A stretch of 64,000 bases of DNA from contig BSYO01000038.1 of NCBI GenBank assembly GCA_033239525.1, forward strand, positions 12,217,041-12,281,040, written 5' to 3'. Both the position numbers and the translations under genes were made by a program. The notes under the pieces are model-generated. The model was not told the DNA's origin. It was given only the letters and a program-made list of their open reading frames with translations, and ran no database searches. This document shows positions 11,377 through 22,065 of this stretch, piece after piece. Origin of the DNA: Nepenthes gracilis. Its lineage: Eukaryota > Streptophyta > Magnoliopsida > Caryophyllales > Nepenthaceae. Each line of letters starts with the position of its first letter. Position 1 is the stretch's first letter.

Positions 11377-12207
11377 TTGGGAGAGTTCGACATCGAATTC
11401 AGGCCCAGGCCAGCCATAAAGGCGCAGGCTCTGGCTGACTTCATCGTTGAGACCACGACCCCAATTCAAGAGGAACAGCCCGCGGAAAACAAAGAACAGC
11501 CAGACGAAGTCCTAGAATGGACACTCCATGTGGATGGATCGTCCACGGACAGTGGCAGTGGGGCTGGGGTGATCTTAACGACCCCTGATGGATTCGAGAT
11601 CAAGTATTCCCTGAAACTTGATTTCCTAGCGACCAACAACGTCGTTGAGTACGAAGCCCTACTGGCTGGCTTGCGATTAGCAAAGGAATGCTCTGCCAAG
11701 AGGTTGGCGGTTTACAGCGACTCCGAATTGATCGTCAACCAGGTCAATGGGGGCTTCGAGGCGAACAACCCATCCTTGGCCAGGTACCTAGCAAAGGCAA
11801 AGGAGGCCATCCAGGGTTTCGACAAACTGACCCTGGCGCACGTTCCTCGAACTGAAAATTGGAGGGCAGACCAGCTGGCTAAAGCCGCTGCTGCTGAGAA
11901 CCCAGAACAGTATTCGAGGGATATGCGGGAGATCCTGAACGCTCCCAGCATAGAGAAACATGAGGCAATGCAGATTTTCGAGACGGAAAACTGGATGACG
12001 CCCTACCTTAGATACTTGGCCGACGGGTCACTCCCAGAGGACGCCGAAAAGGCCAAGCAAATTAAAAAGACAGCCGGCTGGTATACAGTAGTCGAGGGGC
12101 GGCTGTATCGTCGCAGATACTCAACTCCGTATCTCCGCTGTCTATCTCCTGAGGAGGCCGACTACGGGCTGGCGAAGTTCACCTCGGAATTTGTGGATCA
12201 CATGTAG
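11377..12207 (+). CDS. pol: gypsy-1 second (archaeal-type) RNase H and linker
   Basis: An open frame of 276 codons carries the acquired RNase H typical of Tat-lineage elements. Visible catalytic-type positions are D in LHVDGSSTDSGSGAG, E in NNVVEYEALLAGLRLA, D in VYSDSELIVNQ, and the C-terminal PRTENWRADQLAKAAA. It would remove RNA from the RNA/DNA hybrid. The end (YLADGSLPEDAEKA...YTVVEGRLYRR) is the linker to integrase. The frame start is not a true start codon; it is part of a longer pol polyprotein broken by the stop before 11377. Confidence 0.85.
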   Translation: MGEFDIEFRPRPAIKAQALADFIVETTTPIQEEQPAENKEQPDEVLEWTLHVDGSSTDSGSGAGVILTTPDGFEIKYSLKLDFLATNNVVEYEALLAGLRLAKECSAKRLAVYSDSELIVNQVNGGFEANNPSLARYLAKAKEAIQGFDKLTLAHVPRTENWRADQLAKAAAAENPEQYSRDMREILNAPSIEKHEAMQIFETENWMTPYLRYLADGSLPEDAEKAKQIKKTAGWYTVVEGRLYRRRYSTPYLRCLSPEEADYGLAKFTSEFVDHM

Positions 12208-13220
12208 GTAGGAAAAACCTAGCCTTCAAGATCATGCGGTAGGGCTACTATTGGCCTTCAATGAAGAAGGACGCGCTTGAGTTTGTGAAGAAGTGTGAAA
12301 GCTGCCAGCTTCATGGCAACCTTCATCACCGGCCCGTCCGGCCCGACTGAAGTCACCGGTCAAGTGGCCCTTCGCGCAATGGGTGCTCGACATCCTCGGC
12401 CCATTTCCCATCGCCACGGGGCAACGTAAGTTTATCATAGCGGGCATGGACTACTTCACTAAGTGGGTCGAGGCGGCCCCACTAGCAAAGATCACAGAAC
12501 ACAATGCCACAGAGTTCCTTCGCGAGCATTGTGCGCAGGGTTGGCGTCCCGCAGGTCGTGGTAAATCGACAACGGACCCGATTTTGAAAACGCTTCACCA
12601 AGTATTGCACCAGCCTTGGGATCAAGCTGGTCCATACTTCGGTGGCATACCCCCAGGCCAACGGGTAGGTAGAGGTCATGAACCGTACGCTACTCCACGA
12701 GTTAAAGACTAAGCTGGAGGACGCCGGGGGCTCCTGGGCTGACGAGCTGCCATCTGTCCTCTGGTCTTATCATACAACCATGAAAGAACCAACACGCGAG
12801 ACACCCTTCAGACTCTGTTACGGGATTGAAGCAGTGATTTCTGTTGAAATCGGGCTTCCAAGTCTCAGGGTGGAGTCCTTCGACCCACAGACTAACTCCC
12901 AGAAAATCAGGGAGCACTTGGATTTGCTAGAGGAAGCCCGCGACGCCGCCAGAATATGGACAGCAGCGTACCAACACCGAGTTGCCTGGTACTACAACAA
13001 AAAGGTGAAAGCTCGACAATTCGACGTTGGGGACTTGGTCCTACAAGGCATCGAGGTCACAGGCAAGCTGGCTGGCCGAAACAAGCTTTCTCCCAACTGG
13101 GAGGGACCTTTCCTTGTCTCCGCCATCCTACGCAACGAAGCATACAAACTCCGGAACCAGGACAAGAAGTTGGTCTCACGAACGTGGAACGTAACCCACC
13201 TGAAGCGCTACTTCCAATAG
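12208..13220 (+). pseudogene. pol: gypsy-1 integrase, frameshifted
   Basis: The N-terminal zinc module is visible as KKDALEFVKKCESCQLHGN (about 12261-12318). The core starts VLDILGPFPIATGQRKFIIA, and DNGP (second catalytic D) lies in a different frame near 12568. The third acidic residue sits in EVMNRTLLHELK at about 12672. The C-terminal part, 12678-13220, is open and contains WYYNKKVKARQFDVGDLVL and the GKLSPNWEGPF-like block, ending at a stop at 13218-13220. At least two frameshifts and a stop disable it. Confidence 0.85.
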
Positions 13221-13401
13221 GAAACCCAGGTACGCACTCACCCGCCTATGTGCATTCATTCGCATGATTGTGTAATTGAGTAAAATGAGAGGTTTACTTA
13301 GCATATAGGATCATAGGTCTTGCATATATATATCCTGTGTTTGCCTTGCAGGTTTACCCGACCTAGACTGCTCCTAAGTCAGGAGGGTCTTCACCCTCTC
13401 T

Positions 13402-13620
13402 AAACCCTAGTCATCTAGGTGGCCTAAAAAGCGGTCTGAAACCTTGGTCATCTAGGTGGCCCATGAGCGGTCTGAAACCCTGGTCATCCAGGTGGCCCAT
13501 GAGCGGTTTAAAACATTAGTCATCCAAGTTGCCCATGTGCGGTTTGAAACCTCGGTCATCCGAGCGACCCAATAGCGGCCGTACTTAACCTTGGTCATCC
13601 AAGTGCTCTATAGCGGTCTA
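13402..13620 (+). repeat. Six ~36-bp tandem repeats after gypsy-1 pol
   Basis: The unit reads about 'aaacc-tggtcatccaggtgg' then 'cccatgagcggtctg', with drift between copies. Gypsy-2 keeps the same array at 24570-24782. Two longer imperfect repeats follow (about 13690-13800 and 13890-13995), each with 'caccaggctgg' and 'acttaaggatctta'-like words. Confidence 0.85.
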
Positions 13621-14159
13621 AAAACCTTAGGGGGCAAATATGGCACACGCGACACCTCCTTTCGGGGAGCAACAACGTCAGTCAACGACGGTCGAAGGGA
13701 GAAATACTTCTTCTCCAACATTGGCAGCCCAAGTCGTCACTTGCACGGCGCCACCAGGCTGGTTATTACAACCGCCTGCCCAGCTTAAGGATCTTACTCC
13801 TTAGGCAGCCAGCCAACCAGGCTGGCTACCCAACACGCTAACCTTCTCGACGAAAGGGTAGCGTGATTAAGAAATAACGAGAAGCGTTCCTTCTCTAACG
13901 CTGGCTATCCAAGTTGTCACTTGGGCAATGCCACCAGGTTGGCCTAACACACCACCTACCCAAGCTTAAGGACTTAGCCCTTTGAGCATCCAAACAACGG
14001 TAACCGGCCAACCAGGTTGGCCGCCTGACGCCACAACACAAACATACACAAAAAGCAATAAACGACGGTAGACACCAAACAGAAAAAGACTTCTATTTTA
14101 TTGCTCACAAAATGTATTACAATTTACATGAAGTCTAAAAAGCAAAAGAAGTACAAAAG

Positions 14160-15956
14160 GCTACAGGGGCGGCGGACCACCCTGACTGTCTCGGGGCTCT
14201 CCCTCCAGATCTTCCTTGCATTGCGCTGCGCGGTTTCTTTGATTGATAAACTCCACTGGGAAGTCAGGAACGACCAACCGCGCAACGCGACGTCCAATGT
14301 TGAGCCCCTCTAATAGCCAGGCGTGCGGTGCGCCCCCGACCTCATGAGGGCTCATCCGAGTGGCCAACTCGTTCTCTGCGGCGGCGGCTCGATCTGAGAG
14401 GCGTTTGTTGCTCGCTTTAAGTCCATCATCCTCCTCCTTTAAGCGAGCAACCTGCGCCTTCAGCTCGGCATTCTCTGCCTTCAGCTCGGCATTCTCTGCC
14501 TCCGCGCCAGCCATAACGGCCTCAAGGGCAGCTGTCTGCTCACAGAACTCCCCTCTTGAGGCGGCCAGCCTGGCGTCCAGCCTGGCTATTTCTACCTCCT
14601 TATCAGCCAGTGCCTCGTCGCGTTGCGTCATAGCCTTAAAAACTGCGGGGGCAACCTTCAACGGCTGAACAAACAACGAACAAAGGACAAGTCAGGAATC
14701 TTGAAGGGACAAAGTACGAGGAATCAATCGTCAAGAATCATACCTCCAAAAATCTCCTCGCGGGCCGCTTAGGTCTGGCCTCCAGACCAGGCCCAGGTGG
14801 CGGAGGACCAGGAGCGTCCTCTCGATCAAGGCTCACAGCCACCTCATCCAGAATGCCCTCCAAGAGCTCATCAGTCTCACCCTCAACTGCAGCAGGCTCC
14901 TCTCTTGCAGCCTCGGGAGTGGCAGGCCTTTTGCCCTTGGCGGCCTTTGAGGCAGCCACTGGAGGATCAATCCTCGACGGCTCCACAGTATAAACTCGTG
15001 AATCCTCAGGCACGTCGCGAGCTGGCCCTTCTGGAGATTCCATCCAGGCGGCGCCTGGAACCACCTTCGCCGCAGGTTGGGCCAGGATAACTCCTCCGGC
15101 CTCCACTGGCCAGTCCTGGACGGACTTCTCCACTCCAGAAGTGCTGCTGGGTCCACCACAGATCCCGGCAGCCATGAGGTCAATCTGCGATGGGGACGAT
15201 GAGGGCGTAGCAGTTACCCTCTCAGCAGCTTCCTTCGAGGACCTTGGACGGATGATCACACTCTTAGAGTCTTCAGGCCTCATCATTTTAATCGGAGGCT
15301 GCGACTTCTGAACTGGAGACGGCGGCCCCCTGTTAACTTTCTTGGACTCTACTCGGAAAACCAAAAAGTCCCGCTTAAAATCACCAGGATTCTTCTTTAT
15401 CCCATCAAGTAGCCACTCGTAAGCAGACGAATCTGTCAGGGACGGCGTCCCAAAGTAGACCTCCGGAATCGTGCCCCATCTCCGGGAAAGAGGCCACTTC
15501 TCCGACACATTCACGAAGAAGAACCGGTTTTTTCAGTTCTTCAACGAATCGTGGATGGCCGAGCTAATTTTTATTCCGGCGCGAGGGGTGAGCAATATCC
15601 ATTCTCCCCCCTGAATTACTTTAAATACAACCCTAACGCCCGTCATCCAAAAATTTTTGCCAAGCTTTCGAGCAAAAATACACAAAGTGCAGAGGTACCT
15701 CACTGCATTGGCATGAAGCTTGGCGACGGAACTTCGCAAGCCCTCAATGATCGCTTCGAGTTCCTCCGGCAATGGCAATGGAGGCCTCCTCGAGATGAGC
15801 CTCATAAACAATAATGTAGCCCTTCGGTGGAGAAAAGGCTTTGTCGTCCTTGCCTGGGACCTTCCAGACCGTCTCTTTGGGGATGTTGAACTCGACGCAC
15901 AGAGCCTTGATATCATTCTCTGTCAGATTGGACAAGATATCTGCCACGGAGGCCAT
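14160..15956 (-). pseudogene. Antisense gene in the 3' region of gypsy-1
   Basis: On the minus strand, an ATG at 15956 starts MASVADILSNLTENDIKALC. The frame continues with shifts and one TGG to TGA stop (near 15533) through LGKNFWMTGVRVVF, then IHDSLKN. Next comes a P/A/E-rich segment (15514-14738) with KGKRPATPEAAREEPAA. A coiled-coil segment (14676-14161) has the repeated AELKAENAELKAQVARLKE. The end is RDSQGGPPPL and a stop. The gap 14737-14677 may be an intron. Antisense genes of unknown function occur at this place in some Tat elements. Homologous pieces exist in gypsy-2, which supports real coding in the ancestor. This copy is broken. Confidence 0.75.
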
Positions 15957-16258
15957 TATCAGGAAGAGCTTTAGGGTTTTCTTTTGAAGAAATACGTCTG
16001 AGAAACGGGAATGAAGAAGACGAAGGTTTGGAGGCATAACTGATTTTAAAATACGGAAGGGAAACTTAAGCGCCAAGCACTGAAAGGACGCCATCAGTCT
16101 AGCCACGTGTCGCCTTCTAACTCGACCCTGCAAAAGGACGGATCTCTGGGGCATTAATGACCAGGATCTCCGCCCAACCAAAGGAAGACACGTGTCGTTT
16201 TCTGCCTTGTAATCCGGCCAAAGATTGGCAGAAATCATTCCCAGAATTGGCCAAGGAC

Positions 16259-16419
16259 GGTAAACAATTCTGGTGCTTCGGAATTGACCAGGACGGTCAA
16301 CAATTTTGGTGCTCCGAAATTGACCAGATGGTCAATAATTTTGGTTCTCCGGAGTTGACCGGGACGGTCAACAATTCTGGTACTCCGGAATTGACCAAAG
16401 AGGTCAACAATTCTGGTCA
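16259..16419 (+). repeat. About 4.5 copies of a 35-36-bp GGTCAAC repeat before the gypsy-1 3' LTR
   Basis: Units begin at about 16259, 16295, 16330, 16366 and 16402. Each runs from 'ggtcaacaattctgg' to 'cggaattgacca', so every unit joins an inverted pair of W-box cores (GGTCAA...TTGACC). Gypsy-2 has a degraded counterpart at about 27428-27575. The array lies between the antisense-gene start and the 3' LTR. Confidence 0.85.
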
Positions 16420-16531
16420 AACTCTCCTTCACGCTTTTTATAAATTTCCACGAGATCCTCAAAGCAAGGAAAGACATCCCATCATTAACATACTGGAGGC
16501 CAGACTTCTGGCCACCAGCATGGGGGGCTAG

Positions 16532-17753
16532 TGATGGGTACACCAATAATGGGCTGGCCCAAAGAATGGTCAACGGGATCCCAAGAGCCAGTCAGCATTT
16601 CTGACAGCCCAGTAAGAAGACGGGCCCAGGAACTGGAAAGTCCAAGACGGTCAACGTTGGCGTTGACCGTCTTGGCGCGTCGACCGTCTTGGCGGCCAAC
16701 TTGCTCGCAGACGGTCAAATCAATGTTGACCGCCCTTCCGCAGCTTGATTGGGCCTTTAGAGGCTTTGCTGCAGTGATGGGCCTTTTTCCTTCTGGCCCA
16801 TCAGTTGATCCTTTTGTTCTCCGCGAAGGCAACCGACACGCTGACAGTCAACTCAGACGTTAACCGTCTGCGCTCTATACATTGGGCCCAAATGACGCCT
16901 TTCTACAGTAATGGGCATGCTCCGTTTGGGCCCACCACTCATCGGACAGCCAATCATAGCTTTCCAAGTATCTTCCACGATCCCAACTGGTGCCAAAAAG
17001 GATATTAGCAATATTGGCACCCTCCATATAAGGAAGGCGCTAGATTTTTCCAATTCCTTGCCAGCCAAGGTACTCCAACGATAATATGCTGAGGAGGAAA
17101 GAAGCCCATTTGGAAAGTTGTTGGCGGCCTCACAAGGAAACAATCACGATCACATGGCAACCGGCATCTGCTCCAGAAGGCAAGCCTGCCAGCAGATCAG
17201 GAAGGTAATTACTCCTTCCAAAGAAGGAGGATTGGCCTCTCAGCTACAAAAGAAGCTCTTGAATCCTTATTCAAGGCATGCTATCTTTGATGCTTTCTGG
17301 GAGATGGACGACTGCCAAGGCTTTCTTCCATACTTACAGCAGTTGATGCTTCTTTGAACCCTGCCGAGTGCATACATTTTCTGGGACGATTGTGAGCTCA
17401 CAGAAGCCTGCCTTCTCTGCCACTTTCGTTCTCCCAAAAAACCCTAAGGCAACAAGCGAGCCCTGACGGCTGTTTACTGCCTTCCCACCATCCAGATTCA
17501 AGAAGACCTCACATCTCTCTTACATTTGGATCAAACACTCAAACTCTCTCTGTCTATATTTTCAGTTTCTTCCATTGAAGACTGTTTTACTGACTTGAGC
17601 GTCGGAGTGTTTTCGGTGGGACAACTTCCCGCTGATAACACTGACCTCTTGTTCATTTTAGTGGTGTGCTGGATTCGTACTCAGTGAACGGAGCCGGTTC
17701 AAACCATCCAGAAGAATGCGAATCTGTTCGAAGTCGAATCCAGGTACGCATCA
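16532..17753 (+). repeat. gypsy-1 3' LTR
   Basis: It is 1,222 bp. It contains a perfect 15-bp inverted repeat, CCAAGACGGTCAACG and CGTTGACCGTCTTGG, at 16642-16656 and 16661-16675 with a 4-bp spacer. Unlike the 5' LTR it has a short extra duplication, 'cgcgtcgaccgtcttgg', right after this dyad. The TATA box is 'ccatataagg' at about 17024. Confidence 0.93.
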
Positions 17754-18066
17754 ACCTTTATTATTATTATTATTATTTTTTTTATTTATTATTATATTTA
17801 TAATTACTTATACGTTTTATTATAATAATAGTATTATGTATTATTAATACGTTACTAATATTTATTTATGATATTACTTACTGTTAAATTTAATATTATA
17901 AGTTACTACTAATAATACTATTTATTATCAATGATTAAATAATATTTATTATTATCATTATTTTATAACTATTACTAATAATATTTATTATTCACTAAAT
18001 ACTATTAATTATTATTAACTCGATAACTAAATAATCAAAGTTAAAATATCAGGGTGTTACAGTAGA

Positions 18067-19180
18067 AGTGCTTCGGCCTATATGTAATGAAGGCATGTGT
18101 AGTGACCAGAAACGTGAAAGCCACTACCGGTAAGGAGTCTGAGGACCTGTGGCACCGAAGGTTAGACCATATGAGTGAGCGTGAATTATATCATTTGACC
18201 AAGAAGGACCCTATTCCTGGAACGAAGGAAGATGGACTGAGAAAGTATCCTCATTGTATGGCCAGCAAGCAAAGGAGAGTCTCATTTTAAAGTGACTCGT
18301 CCTCTATAAAGGCGAAAGTGCTCAACCTGATACCATACTGATGTGTGTGGACCATTCAAAGAGAAGTCATTTCATGGAGCCCAATATTTCGTATCTTTTA
18401 TTGATGACCGTTCTAGAAAGTTGTGGGTTTACCAACTAAAGACGAAGGATCAAGTCCTTAGTACATTTGAGCAGTTTCATACTCTAGTGGAGTGTCAAAC
18501 TGGAAAGAAACTAAAGACCATTCGAAGTGATAACGGGAGAGTGTATATTGGGGCTTTTGATACCTACTGCTGATCTCATGGCATTAGATATCAGAAAACT
18601 CCATAAAAATGTTACAGTTGAATGGAGTGACTGAGCAGATGAACTGCACACTTTAAAAAAGGGTACGGTGCATGCTTTCAAAAGCAAAGGTTTTTGCGTT
18701 TTTTTTAGTAGAAGCACCGAAGACAATGGCCTATGTTATTAATAGGCCGCCTAGTAAGCCATTAAAGGGTGAAGTGCCGAAAAGGAAATAGTCAGAAAAG
18801 GAGCCCTCGTATGATCATCTTCAAGTGTTTGGGTGCAAAGCTTTTATTCATGTCCCAAAAGATGAAATGACAAAGTTGAAGCCAAAGATGATACAGTGTG
18901 TCTTTTTGGACTATGGGGAAGATAAATTGGGTTACTGGTTCTATGACCCAATTAATACAAAACTTATCTGGATAAGGGATGTGACTTTTATTAAAGATGA
19001 AATAATTGAAGACATTGGTAAGAAAACCAAGTCTGATACTACCCAGATGGATAAGGTGAGTGTTAAAGTTATCCGTCTAATACCTCCTGAGGACAAGGAC
19101 AATCGACCAGATGTGGTGGAGAAAAATGATGAGGCAACTACAATACCTGAGGAGGACCAGAATGAAGTTATTTCTTAACC
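18067..19180 (+). pseudogene. pol: copia-1 integrase remnant
   Basis: The pre-integrase block is LWHRRLDHMSERELYHL, with the first Cys of the second CxxC-type pair changed (YPHC). The core follows as FVSFIDDRSRKLWVYQLK and KLKTIRSDNG, and the C-terminal block as FGCKAFIHVPKDEMTKL and FLDYGEDKLGYWFYD. Stops at about 18288, 18573 and in between break it. Confidence 0.87.
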
Positions 19181-20000
19181 GGCTGAGAAACTTCCTATCC
19201 GACGATTTTTGAAGAACAGACGGCCGTCCGTCTGTTTACCATCTTGTGAGTATGTCTTACTTATTGATGTCGGAGTGCCTGAAATGTTTGAGGAGGCTAT
19301 GAAGGATGTGAATAAGGAGAGATGATTGGAAGCTATGAAAGACGAAATAAGCTCTCTCCATAAAAATCACACCTTTGATTTGGTCGAGCCGCCCAAGGGA
19401 AAGAGAGCTTTAAAGAATAAGTGAGTCTTCCATTTGAAGATTGATGAAAATTATCACACAGCCAAGGTACAAGACGCGACTAGTAGTGAAAAGTTTTAGT
19501 CAATGGTAGGGGGTTAACTTTGATGAAATATTTACGCCAGTGGTAAAGATGTCATCCATAAGAGCTGTGCTAAACTTGGCTACTACTCGGAATCTGGAGA
19601 TAGAGCAGATAGATATCCGGACGGCCTTCCTCCATGTTAACTTGAAGAAGAAATTTACATGGAACAGTTGGAAGGATTCAAGATTAAGGAGAAGGAACGA
19701 CTTGTTTGTCGCCTAAAGAAAAGCTTGTATGAATTAAAACAGGCTCCTAAACTGTGGTACAATAAGTTTGAGTCAGTTATGATCAGTCGGGGATACTAGA
19801 AGATCACTTGCGGCCACTGTGTTTTTACATAGAGCTTTTCGGAGAATGACTTTATCATCATTCTCCTTTATGTGGATGACATGCTGATCGTTGAAAGTAA
19901 TGGTGCTCGGATTAAGGAGTTGAAGAAGCAACTTAGGCAGTCATTTGTTATGAAGGACCTGGGGTCGGCGAAACAGATTCTTGGCATTAGAATTTTTTAC
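19181..20000 (+). pseudogene. pol: copia-1 reverse transcriptase remnant
   Basis: Fragments in several frames show KGKRALKNK, VNFDEIFTPVVKMSS, EIEQIDIRTAFLH and the catalytic YVDD at 19869-19880 followed by MLIV. Stops replace Trp or Gln codons at many places, for example near 19323, 19423 and 19798. Confidence 0.87.
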
Positions 20001-20039
20001 GACTGAGAGGTAGGAAGATTGTGGCTGTCCTAAGAAAGT

Positions 20040-20850
20040 TACGTTGAAAAAGTGCTCTAACGCTTCAATATGGACAAATCTAAGCCTGTGAGCACACCAT
20101 TGGTGAGCCACCATAGACTGAGCAGTTGCCAATATCCGTCCTCAGATACTGTGAAAGCATACATGAAAGACGTGCCTTACTCATTAGTTGTGGACAACCT
20201 AATGTACGCTTTGGTATGTACAAGGCCGGACATAACACACGCAGTTGGGATCGTCAGCCATTTTCTATCAAATCTAGGAAATGAGCATTGGTTCGTGGTC
20301 AAATGGATAATGAGATATATCCGAAAAATTTCTAAGAGATGCCTGTGTCTTGGAAGTGACAAACCTCAATTGGGGGGATACTCGGATGCTGATATGGTCG
20401 GGGATATTGACTCACGTAAGTCCACCTCAGGATACTTAGTGAAATTTGTCGGAGGTGCAGTTTCCTAGTAGTCCAAACTACAGAAGTGTATTGCCCTTTT
20501 CATTACTGAAACCGAGTATATTATAGTGACAGAAACTTGCAAAGAGATGCTGTGGATGAAGAAGTTTATTTGAGAATTGGGTATTAGACAGGAAAAGTAT
20601 GATGTACTTTGTGACAGTCAGAGTGCTATACATATTTGTAAGAACTCCTCGTTCCATTCTAGATCGAAACACATTAATATTCGATACCATTAGATGAGAG
20701 ATGTTATTGAAGAAGGCTTGCTTGGCATCCTTTGGAGAAGGTTGGGCCCATGAAAATGGTCTTTGAATGTTGACCGAAGTTCTACCAAAGGGTACGAATG
20801 AGACTTGTTGTAGTTTGATTGGGATGATGGATTTTGATTCCCCACGGTCA
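20040..20850 (+). pseudogene. pol: copia-1 RNase H remnant
   Basis: The connection block MDKSKPVSTPLVSHH starts near 20070. RNase H motifs follow as YSDADMVGDIDSRKSTSGYL (D-containing), TETEYI (E) and CDSQSAIH (D), then the tail VIEEGLLGI. Stops interrupt the second half. A purine-rich 'taaggga' at 20851-20857 before the 3' LTR may be the polypurine tract. Confidence 0.85.
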
Positions 20851-20862
20851 TAAGGGAATATT

Positions 20863-21736
20863 TATTGGAGGTCACTCCCGTATAGAAGTCCTGATAGCCG
20901 GAGGACTCGGACAAAATACGAGGACCTTGTAGCGCACTGAGGTCCGCAAACTAAGCACAAGGAATTCTGGTCAACTTTGTTGACCAGAAGTTTTGGACGG
21001 ACAGAAATTTCGGTCAGGCAAATTATGTGTTTTGGTCAACATGATGTTGATCGGCTAATGACATGCGGATCTGCTACAAGATTGCAAAAGGACGTCTGAC
21101 CGATCAACGTGGGGGCGTTGACCGGCCAAGTGAAGAAGACGGTCAATGGGGCGTTGACCGGCTGAGAATGGAAATGCTGATCAATTGTCATCTTCAAAGG
21201 GCGGGCTATTGACTTTCTTGATAGGGCAATTAGGAGATGTCATTCTTAGAAAGACAATAAGTCAATTTGTAGGGCATGCATGTGCCGCTTACTGCTGGGC
21301 AGGACGTGCGTCATCTTTGTAGGTTTTGGGAATTGTGCACGTAGTCTTCATGCTTAGTTGGTGGCTGCTCATTTTGCTGAAAGAGTATATATATATTATA
21401 CTTGAGTTTTGTGTTGTGGCATCCAATCCGAAGAATTGTACGAGAAAGAGGGAAAGAAAAGTGAGAGCAGTGAGTAAAAATAAAGTGTGAGTTATTTGTA
21501 TACTTGTGCTCTGTTCTTCGTTTTCACCTTTTGGTTTGTGTAGCCGTGTGGTTTATATAACCAACCTCATATAGTGGATCTATTTACAGTCTAAGTGTCC
21601 CGTGATTTTTTTCATGATTGAAAATGATTTTTCACATAAAATTGTGTGTGTTCTATCCTTCGTCTTCATCCTTCACTTCTTTGTGTGTGTGTGCGATTCT
21701 GTATATAGTTGTGCGTTCGCTGGTTCTGTGCCAACA
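20863..21736 (+). repeat. copia-1 3' LTR
   Basis: It is 874 bp, TATTGG...CCAACA (TG decayed to TA). It is about 80 bp shorter than the 5' LTR because several short blocks were lost. It keeps 'gcgttgaccggccaagtgaag' type repeats (21118-21165) and a TATA run at 21383-21399. Confidence 0.92.
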
Positions 21737-22065
21737 TAAGGCTCATGCCATTATGGCATGATATACATCATGAGAACTATTAAGCTACAGCGTTTTACTG
21801 GCCAAGTCAATGCCAAGCAGAGATATGCAGTTAATGGTGTGTCTTTCATGCCAGCAGACACTCCCCTTAAGATCGCAGACTTATTCAAGATTAGAGGAGT
21901 TTTTCGGGCCGGAAGCATCTCCGACAACCCTGCCGAAAGAAGGATTTACCTTGACATCTTTGTGGTGGCCACTACTACAGAGCATTCATTGAAATCATCT
22001 TTGAAAACAAAGAGGGTATAATCCAAAGCTGGCATCTCGAATGTCTACCATTTCTTCGACCTTGG
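21737..22065 (+). pseudogene. SKS: SKS pseudogene, exon continued after copia-1
   Basis: Reading on from the second TAAGG copy gives RTIKLQ, then RYAVNGVSFMPADTPLKIAD, FRAGSISDNP and IYLDI. After a frameshift near 21970 it gives YRAFIEIIFENKEGIIQSWHL. These are typical of the third cupredoxin-like domain of SKS proteins. The exon ends at a GT donor (22066-22067). The following intron, 22066-22545, holds nothing I recognise. Confidence 0.87.

Larger units (their letters stand above)
6566..17753 (+). mobile_element. gypsy-1: Tat-lineage Ty3/gypsy retrotransposon
   Basis: The 11,188-bp element starts TGATGGG and ends GCATCA, flanked by a perfect ACCTT duplication (6561-6565 and 17754-17758). 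Order is LTR, gag, protease, reverse transcriptase, RNase H, second (archaeal-type) RNase H, integrase, tandem repeats, antisense gene, LTR. The second RNase H after a decayed first one and the long 3' region with an antisense gene are hallmarks of Tat/Retand/Ogre relatives. The first 48 LTR bases are identical and I counted roughly 5 % difference over about 190, so it is younger than copia-1. Several stops and shifts in gag and integrase make it defective. Confidence 0.93.
3977..18061 (+). mobile_element. Element X: long solo LTR (about 2.9 kb) split by gypsy-1
   Basis: Pieces 3977-6565 and 17759-18061 form one TG...CA unit starting TGTGACAACCTGA and ending CAGGGTGTTACA. It is flanked by GAAGA (3972-3976) and GTAGA (18062-18066), a 5-bp duplication with one change. 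Removing it restores the copia-1 reading frame. I see no gag or pol. The most economical reading is a solo LTR left by recombination from a long-LTR gypsy (Tekay/Del-like) element, since such LTRs often start TGTGAC and end GTTACA; that lineage call is inference. Its two ends are partly inverted copies of each other, so a non-autonomous inverted-repeat element is a weaker alternative. It holds microsatellites and a TATA-like TTTAAATAA at 6295. Confidence 0.65.
1790..21736 (+). mobile_element. copia-1: Ty1/copia (Tork/Tnt1-like) retrotransposon with nested insertions
   Basis: The element starts TGTTGG and ends CCAACA, and is flanked by a perfect 5-bp duplication TAAGG (1785-1789 and 21737-21741). 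Without the nested DNA (3977-18066) it is about 5.86 kb. Order is LTR, primer site, gag, protease, integrase, reverse transcriptase, RNase H, LTR, the copia order. The gag style (SEVWEKLKSRYKSK...LTIRLHIKK, KAL..LDSLP..YNH) resembles Tnt1/Tork. Many stops and frameshifts make it non-autonomous. In the first ~90 aligned bases of its LTRs I counted about 12 mismatches by hand, mostly transitions, so it is old. Confidence 0.93.

Noticed and set aside
13402..13620. CRISPR-like regular repeat array
   Set aside because: Units are contiguous and drifting with no unique spacers, and lie inside a plant retrotransposon.
14360..15090. Plus-strand frames opposite the antisense gene
   Set aside because: Ser/Ala- or Arg-rich shadows; the minus-strand protein is the one conserved in gypsy-2.
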